This document shows, in pieces, positions 57,937 through 64,000 of a stretch of 64,000 nt of DNA; position 1 is the first letter of the stretch, and every line of letters begins with the position of its first letter. This stretch comes from Nocardiopsis sinuspersici (GTDB lineage Bacteria > Actinomycetota > Actinomycetes > Streptosporangiales > Streptosporangiaceae). The position numbers were made by a program, and so were the translations under genes. The notes below the pieces were generated by a model. That model saw nothing but the letters and a program-made list of their open reading frames with translations. It had not been told where the DNA came from and made no database searches. The stretch is from NCBI GenBank assembly GCA_008638415.1, contig VWVT01000022.1:30873-94872 (forward strand), written 5' to 3'.

Positions 57937-58422
57937 ATGGCGGACAAGCCGGGTACCGGTGAACCTGGCGCTACCAGGGACACCGACCGCTCCATCAGCG
58001 AACTGGTCTCAGACGCCACGGGCAACATCTCCCGGATCGTGAACCTGGAGATCCGGCTGGCCAAGATGGAGGCCAAGGCCGACGCGGTCCGGATCGGCAA
58101 GGGCATCGCCGGCTTCGCGATCGTCGCGGTCCTCGCCCACATCTTCGTCATCCTTCTCTCGGTGACCGTCGCCTTCGCCCTGCACGAGGTGTTCGAGCTG
58201 CCCGCGTGGGCCTGCCTCGGCATCGTCACGCTCGCCTACCTGCTGCTCATCGTGGCCTTCGGGCTGTTCGCCCTCGTCAACTTCCGCAAGCGGCAGGGCC
58301 TGCGGCGCACCACGCTGACCGCCTCCCGCCTCACCGGCATCCTGCGCGGCGACATCCGCCCGCCCGGGGACACCGTCTCCACCGACGGCTCCACCAGGGT
58401 GTCCGCCCCCGTGACGCGGTAG
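57937..58422 (+). CDS. Phage-holin superfamily (DUF1469) membrane protein
   Basis: A 161-aa protein: an amphipathic N-terminal region (SISELVSDATGNISRIVNLE, IRLAKMEAKADAVRIGKG) and two membrane segments (AGFAIVAVLAHIFVILLSVT and ACLGIVTLAYLLLIVAFGLF). This is the Rv3669-like family beside the alpha/beta hydrolase gene in mycobacteria. Despite the name it is a chromosomal housekeeping protein, not a phage gene. GAAGGGA precedes ATG. The following start is 8 nt after the stop codon. Confidence 0.88.
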   Translation: MADKPGTGEPGATRDTDRSISELVSDATGNISRIVNLEIRLAKMEAKADAVRIGKGIAGFAIVAVLAHIFVILLSVTVAFALHEVFELPAWACLGIVTLAYLLLIVAFGLFALVNFRKRQGLRRTTLTASRLTGILRGDIRPPGDTVSTDGSTRVSAPVTR

Positions 58423-58430
58423 CTCCGTAC

Positions 58431-59921
58431 GTGTTGGACGACTCGGCCGCCTACGTCGACGGCCCCTGGACCCACAGAACCGTCGGCGCCGCGGGCGCGC
58501 GCTTCCACGTCGCCGAGGCCGGTGAGGGGCCGCTCGTGCTCCTCCTGCACGGCTTCCCCCAGTTCTGGTGGGCCTGGCGCTCCCAGCTGACCGCGCTCGC
58601 CGCCGCCGGATACCGCGTGGTCGCCGTCGACATGCGCGGCTACGGGGCCAGCGACAAGACCCCCCGCGGCTACGACCTCGTCACCCTCGCCCAGGACGCC
58701 GCCGGCCTGGTCCGGGCGCTCGGCTCGCGGGACGCGGCCGTGGTGGGGCACGGTGTGGGCGGCCTCGTCGGATGGACCATGGCCGTCTACCACCCGGGTG
58801 TCGTGCGCGCCCTGGCCGCGGTGTCGTCTCCGCACCCGCGCGGCGCCGCGCGGGTGCTGGCCTCCGGGGGGCCGGGCGTCCGCCACATGCTCAAGGCCCA
58901 GTTGCCCGTCCTTCCCGAGCACCGGCTCCTGACCGACGGGTGCGTGCGCCTGGGCGACCTGCTGCGGGAGTGGTCCGGCCCCGGCTGGCCGGACCCCGAG
59001 GCCGAGGAGCGCTACCGCCGCGCCTTCTCCATCCCGAAGGTCTCCCACTGCTCCCTGGAGTTCCACCGCTGGATCTTCCGGTCGCGGTGGCGCGCGGACG
59101 GCCTCCGCTACAACGCCAGGATGCGCGCGCCCGTGCGCGTGCCCGTCCTCCAGGTCCACGGGGCCCTCGACCCGGTCTGCCCGCCCGAGGCGGCACGCGC
59201 CTCGCGGCGCGCGGTCGCGGGGGCCTACCGTTGGAGTCGGATTCCGGGTGCGGGACACTTTCCGCACGAGGAACGTCCCGAGGAGGTCTCCCGCGCGCTC
59301 GTGGAGTGGCTGGCGGAGATCTCCCCGGAGAGGCGGACGGAGCCCTCGGGGGAGAGGGAGAACGGCGGTGAGGCACTGATGGCGACGGAGCCCGCGAGCG
59401 GGAGCACCGGGCAGGTTTCCGACGACCGGGGACGGACCGGCGGCCGGGACCGCAACGTCACCGGGCAGGCGCAGAACCAGCGTCCCCGGGACCGCTACGG
59501 GCGGCCGCTGCCGCACGGGAGCGAGGGCGAGGTCGAGCGGGTTCCCGACGACGCCGTGTTCTCCGCCGCCGAGGGCCTGGAGGAGGCCCAGCGCCTGCTC
59601 GACGGAGGGTACGCCTTCACCGCCCACGAGGTCCTCGAAGCCGTGTGGAAGTCCTCGCCCGACCCCGAGCGGGAGCTGTGGCGCGGCCTCGCCCAGACGG
59701 CCGTGGGCATCACCCACGCCCAGCGCGGCAACATGGTCGGCGCCGCACGCCTGCTGAGGCGGGGCGCGGACCGCGTGGAGCCGTTCGGACCGGACGCCCC
59801 GCACGGGGTGGACGTGGCCGGTGTCGCGGCGTTCGCCCGTGCGCTGGCCGACGACCTGGACGCCGGACGCGCCCGGCCGGGTGAGGGCATCGACCCCTCG
59901 GGGATGCGCCTGCTCGGGTGA
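58431..59921 (+). CDS. Alpha/beta hydrolase-DUF309 fusion
   Basis: A 496-aa continuous frame. Residues about 1-300 are an alpha/beta hydrolase (LVLLLHGFPQFWWAWRSQLT; late Asp in HGALDPVCPP; His in GAGHFPHEE). The nucleophile elbow reads GHGVGG, so the Ser or Asp position is Gly108. Residues about 345-496 are DUF309 (AHEVLEAVWKSSPDPERELW). A Ser/Arg/Glu linker joins them. An internal ATG (59379) with GGTGAGG before it could also yield the DUF309 part alone. The hydrolase is the positional match of Rv3670. GTG 58431 lacks a ribosome site and may be coupled to the preceding gene. Confidence 0.8.
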   Translation: MLDDSAAYVDGPWTHRTVGAAGARFHVAEAGEGPLVLLLHGFPQFWWAWRSQLTALAAAGYRVVAVDMRGYGASDKTPRGYDLVTLAQDAAGLVRALGSRDAAVVGHGVGGLVGWTMAVYHPGVVRALAAVSSPHPRGAARVLASGGPGVRHMLKAQLPVLPEHRLLTDGCVRLGDLLREWSGPGWPDPEAEERYRRAFSIPKVSHCSLEFHRWIFRSRWRADGLRYNARMRAPVRVPVLQVHGALDPVCPPEAARASRRAVAGAYRWSRIPGAGHFPHEERPEEVSRALVEWLAEISPERRTEPSGERENGGEALMATEPASGSTGQVSDDRGRTGGRDRNVTGQAQNQRPRDRYGRPLPHGSEGEVERVPDDAVFSAAEGLEEAQRLLDGGYAFTAHEVLEAVWKSSPDPERELWRGLAQTAVGITHAQRGNMVGAARLLRRGADRVEPFGPDAPHGVDVAGVAAFARALADDLDAGRARPGEGIDPSGMRLLG

Positions 59922-60036
59922 CCGGGGGCGTGTTCACCGAACACGCTCCGAGGGCGGCCGCCCCGCCGCCGGCTCCTCGCCGCCGGGCCCCTCCCGCCTG
60001 CTGCGACCGCGGTGCTCCCTGTGGCCAGTGGAGCGT

Positions 60037-60267
60037 ATGTGGCCAACGGTGCTCATTCCTGATTTATGGCGTTATGTAACATTTAGCGTTAACATCGTGT
60101 TATTGCATTATGCGATGTTATGTAAGTCAGATACTACTGATAAAGGCATTTATCCTCTTCTTGAGATCACCGGAAGATCACATCTTCGGACTGTCTCGAA
60201 GAAATCCCGGACCGGCTCTCATCTTTTTTCGGTGCCGTGCGTAGAATCCCCGGATCACCGCCTGTGA
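60037..60267 (+). other. AT-rich island with an unassigned open frame
   Basis: Between 60061 and 60180 the GC content is 36% by direct count, against about 70% around it. A 76-codon frame starting MWPTVLIPDLWRYV runs through the island but resembles no known protein. GTTATGTAA occurs twice (near 60071 and 60116) and AACATCG/CGATGTT forms an inverted repeat. A TAGAAT box at 60242 may be the hppA -10. The whole gap is 59922-60472. Confidence 0.45.
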
Positions 60268-60472
60268 GTACATGGCACGGGCGGTACGCACCACAACCAA
60301 AGGTGGCACCGCTTCGACCCCGCCAAGCGTGCCGTCGGGCCAGCTCAGGCTCCTTCCGGACGGCGGTACGTCCGCAGCCGCGCAACGGAACCGGCGCCCA
60401 CGTGGCGAACCGTTCCACGCGTTTTCTGGTGGACGGGGCCGAAAAGGTCGTGCCCGTCTCAAGGAGGACGGA

Positions 60473-62923
<2,451 letters not shown>

Positions 62924-62940
62924 GGGAGGCCACGAGGCCG

Positions 62941-62977
62941 GGAAGCGGCCGTCCGGGAACCCCGGGCGGCCGCTTCC
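62941..62977. terminator. hppA terminator
   Basis: A 17-bp stem with one mismatch (ggaagcggccgtccggg against cccgggcggccgcttcc) and a 3-nt loop, 17 nt past the hppA stop codon. Confidence 0.9.
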
Positions 62978-63065
62978 GTGCGTGCGAGCGCGTCTAACCT
63001 GGGGGCCACGGGGACGAGCCAGCACACGCGCTGGGTCGTGTCGGCAACCGAAGGAGTGGTGCCCG

Positions 63066-63158
63066 GTGTCCGGGATGAAGGGACTGTTCGTCATCGTGGC
63101 GATCATGGTGGGATTCATCGGCGCGCTCGCCGTCGTCGCGACGAGCCTGGCCTCGTGA
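63066..63158 (+). CDS. 30-residue single-helix membrane peptide
   Basis: MSGMKGLFVIVAIMVGFIGA leads straight into a membrane helix and ends at SLAS. AAGGAG lies about 9 nt before the GTG. Its stop codon overlaps the SixA start (GTGA), so translation is coupled. Both proteins begin MSGM. It may be a small membrane regulator or only a leader peptide; function is not known. Confidence 0.55.
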   Translation: MSGMKGLFVIVAIMVGFIGALAVVATSLAS

Positions 63159-63649
63159 GCGGGATGAACGGCACGCGCACACTGCTGCTCATGCGGCACG
63201 CCAAGGCCGAGAACGGGCACGGGATCCAGGACTTCGACCGCTCCCTCACGGACCGGGGCCGGAGCCAGGCGGAGGCGGTCGGGCGCCTGCTCGCCGAGCG
63301 GGGGTACGCGCCGGACCACGTGGTCTGCTCCGCGGCCAGGCGCGCCAGGCAGACCCTGGACGGGGTACTGGGTGCGATGGACCCGGCGCCGCGACCGGAG
63401 GTGGACTACTCCGAGGCCGCCTACCCGGCGGACGTGGACACGCTCCTGGAACTGGTGAACCAGGTCGACGCCGACGCGGAGACCGTCCTGGTCGTGGGAC
63501 ACAACCCGACGGTGGCACAGTTGGCGGCGTCCTTCGTGGGCGGTGAGGCCCTGGCGGCCTACGCGCCGGCCACGGTCGCGGCCGTCGAGCTGGAGGTGGA
63601 GTGGCTGTACGCCGCACCGGGCACCGGCACGGGAAGACTGCTGAACTAA
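63155..63649 (+). CDS. SixA-like phosphohistidine phosphatase
   Basis: A 164-aa histidine-phosphatase-superfamily protein. TLLLMRHAKAEN carries the catalytic RH, DFDRSLTDRGRSQAEAVGRL continues it, and VLVVGHNPTVAQLAASF has the second histidine. SixA enzymes dephosphorylate phosphohistidine on Hpt domains or phosphocarrier proteins. GTG at 63155 overlaps the preceding small gene; an ATG three codons later would give the same domain. Confidence 0.9.
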   Translation: MSGMNGTRTLLLMRHAKAENGHGIQDFDRSLTDRGRSQAEAVGRLLAERGYAPDHVVCSAARRARQTLDGVLGAMDPAPRPEVDYSEAAYPADVDTLLELVNQVDADAETVLVVGHNPTVAQLAASFVGGEALAAYAPATVAAVELEVEWLYAAPGTGTGRLLN

Positions 63650-63662
63650 GGCGGCCAACTGG

Positions 63663-63678
63663 TGTGACACACGTCACA
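63663..63678. promoter_or_regulatory. Perfect Crp-consensus site
   Basis: TGTGA-CACACG-TCACA matches the TGTGA-N6-TCACA consensus exactly. It lies upstream of a good promoter reading out of the window to the right, with its centre about 53 nt before the expected transcription start. Confidence 0.8.
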
Positions 63679-63688
63679 CGGGATCGAG

Positions 63689-63717
63689 TTGCCAGACCGG
63701 TGGGTGCGGAGTAGTGT
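63689..63717 (+). promoter_or_regulatory. Promoter reading rightward
   Basis: TTGCCA (63689-63694), 17-nt spacer, TAGTGT (63712-63717). A second possible pair is TTCGAG (63879-63884), 17 nt, TAAGCT (63902-63907). The gene served lies past position 64000. Confidence 0.6.
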
Positions 63718-64000
63718 TCTCCGAGTCGCCTCCGACCGGCCCAAGGCCGCGAGGGGTCGCGGCACCTCCTCCGAGCGAAGCGAACGCGGTCACCGCGGGC
63801 GTGCCGGATGTCCCCCGGGATATGGCGGAACCTCTTTTGAGGATCCGGGTTCCGGGAACCTCCTCCGAAACACACCGGTTCGAGCACTGCTTTCGGGCCG
63901 GTAAGCTCGGAGGGCGCCTCCACGGAAACGCGGAAGCGAAACGGGCTTTACCCCGATCAGGAACACACAAACCGCCGGTTTGGCGGAATGCGGAACACCT
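63718..64000 (+). other. Structured leader at the window edge
   Basis: Contains nested inverted repeats (CCTC-TTTT-GAGG within CGGAAC/GTTCCG, 63827-63857) and a CCGCC-GGTTT-GGCGG hairpin (63972-63986) followed by GCGGAACACC. No gene starts before the end. It may be the 5' part of a riboswitch-type leader, which cannot be judged from the truncated sequence. Confidence 0.4.

Noticed and set aside
57937-58422. Holin-family protein as evidence of a prophage
   Set aside because: It lies in the conserved acs neighbourhood, and no other phage gene is near.

Overview
The window is one contiguous stretch of very GC-rich (roughly 70% or more) chromosomal DNA from a filamentous actinomycete. Supporting signs are wblA (whiB4-type), bldG, an AfsR-type SARP regulator, an actinobacterial Tad pilus locus, Bpa, paired two-domain Usp proteins, an SSI-type protease inhibitor, and GTG/TTG starts with many apparently leaderless genes. 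A Streptosporangiales or Nocardiopsis-like host is my inference; nothing here fixes the genus.

Layout. 1-8 kb: a TenA-like enzyme, an SSI-like lipoprotein, a rhodanese, then a signalling run (PAS/GAF histidine kinase, RsbW-like ATPase, STAS antagonist), a family-2 glycosyltransferase, a DUF4446 protein and pheA. 8-16 kb: serS, the proteasome activator bpa, a quinone oxidoreductase, a MinD-like ATPase with a very long disordered N-terminus, two Usp proteins and a VOC protein. 16-23 kb is accessory: two short GntR regulators divergent from two small genes, tRNA-Ser, a DnaN-family clamp followed by a DnaA-box cluster, DUF2786, a NUDIX gene, and a gene-poor stretch with a SARP-like heptamer repeat and a small acidic peptide gene. 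23-31 kb: a 997-residue AfsR-like regulator, DUF2236 and DUF4037 genes, a secreted AA10 LPMO, tRNA-Pro, a metallophosphoesterase and a YqeY protein.

From about 31 kb on, the gene content matches the block I know as Rv3667-Rv3682 / SCO3548-SCO3580: ponA2-like PBP, wblA, two ArsA/Get3-like ATPases, DUF4177, RidA, NUDIX, MBL hydrolase, crp, nth, CoA-type NUDIX, MarP protease, then bldG with its ATPase, the DUF1998 helicase, the Tad/Flp pilus locus, a Fic-like protein, acs, a holin-family protein, an alpha/beta hydrolase, the H+-pyrophosphatase and a SixA phosphatase. This block joins cell-wall synthesis, redox/developmental control, cAMP-Crp regulation, partner switching and pilus assembly.

The least ordinary features are: a 219-bp, about 98% identical direct duplication at the Flp pilin gene that leaves a truncated pilin and encloses a small membrane-protein gene; a clamp gene followed by a DnaA-box palindrome; an AfsR-like regulator preceded by an acidic repeat peptide, a large hairpin and an 11-bp-phased direct repeat; an in-frame fusion of DUF309 to an alpha/beta hydrolase whose nucleophile is replaced by glycine; a 36% GC island before hppA; and about a dozen genes with a TANNNT box 6-7 nt before the start codon. 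No CRISPR array, rRNA, prophage or complete insertion sequence was seen.
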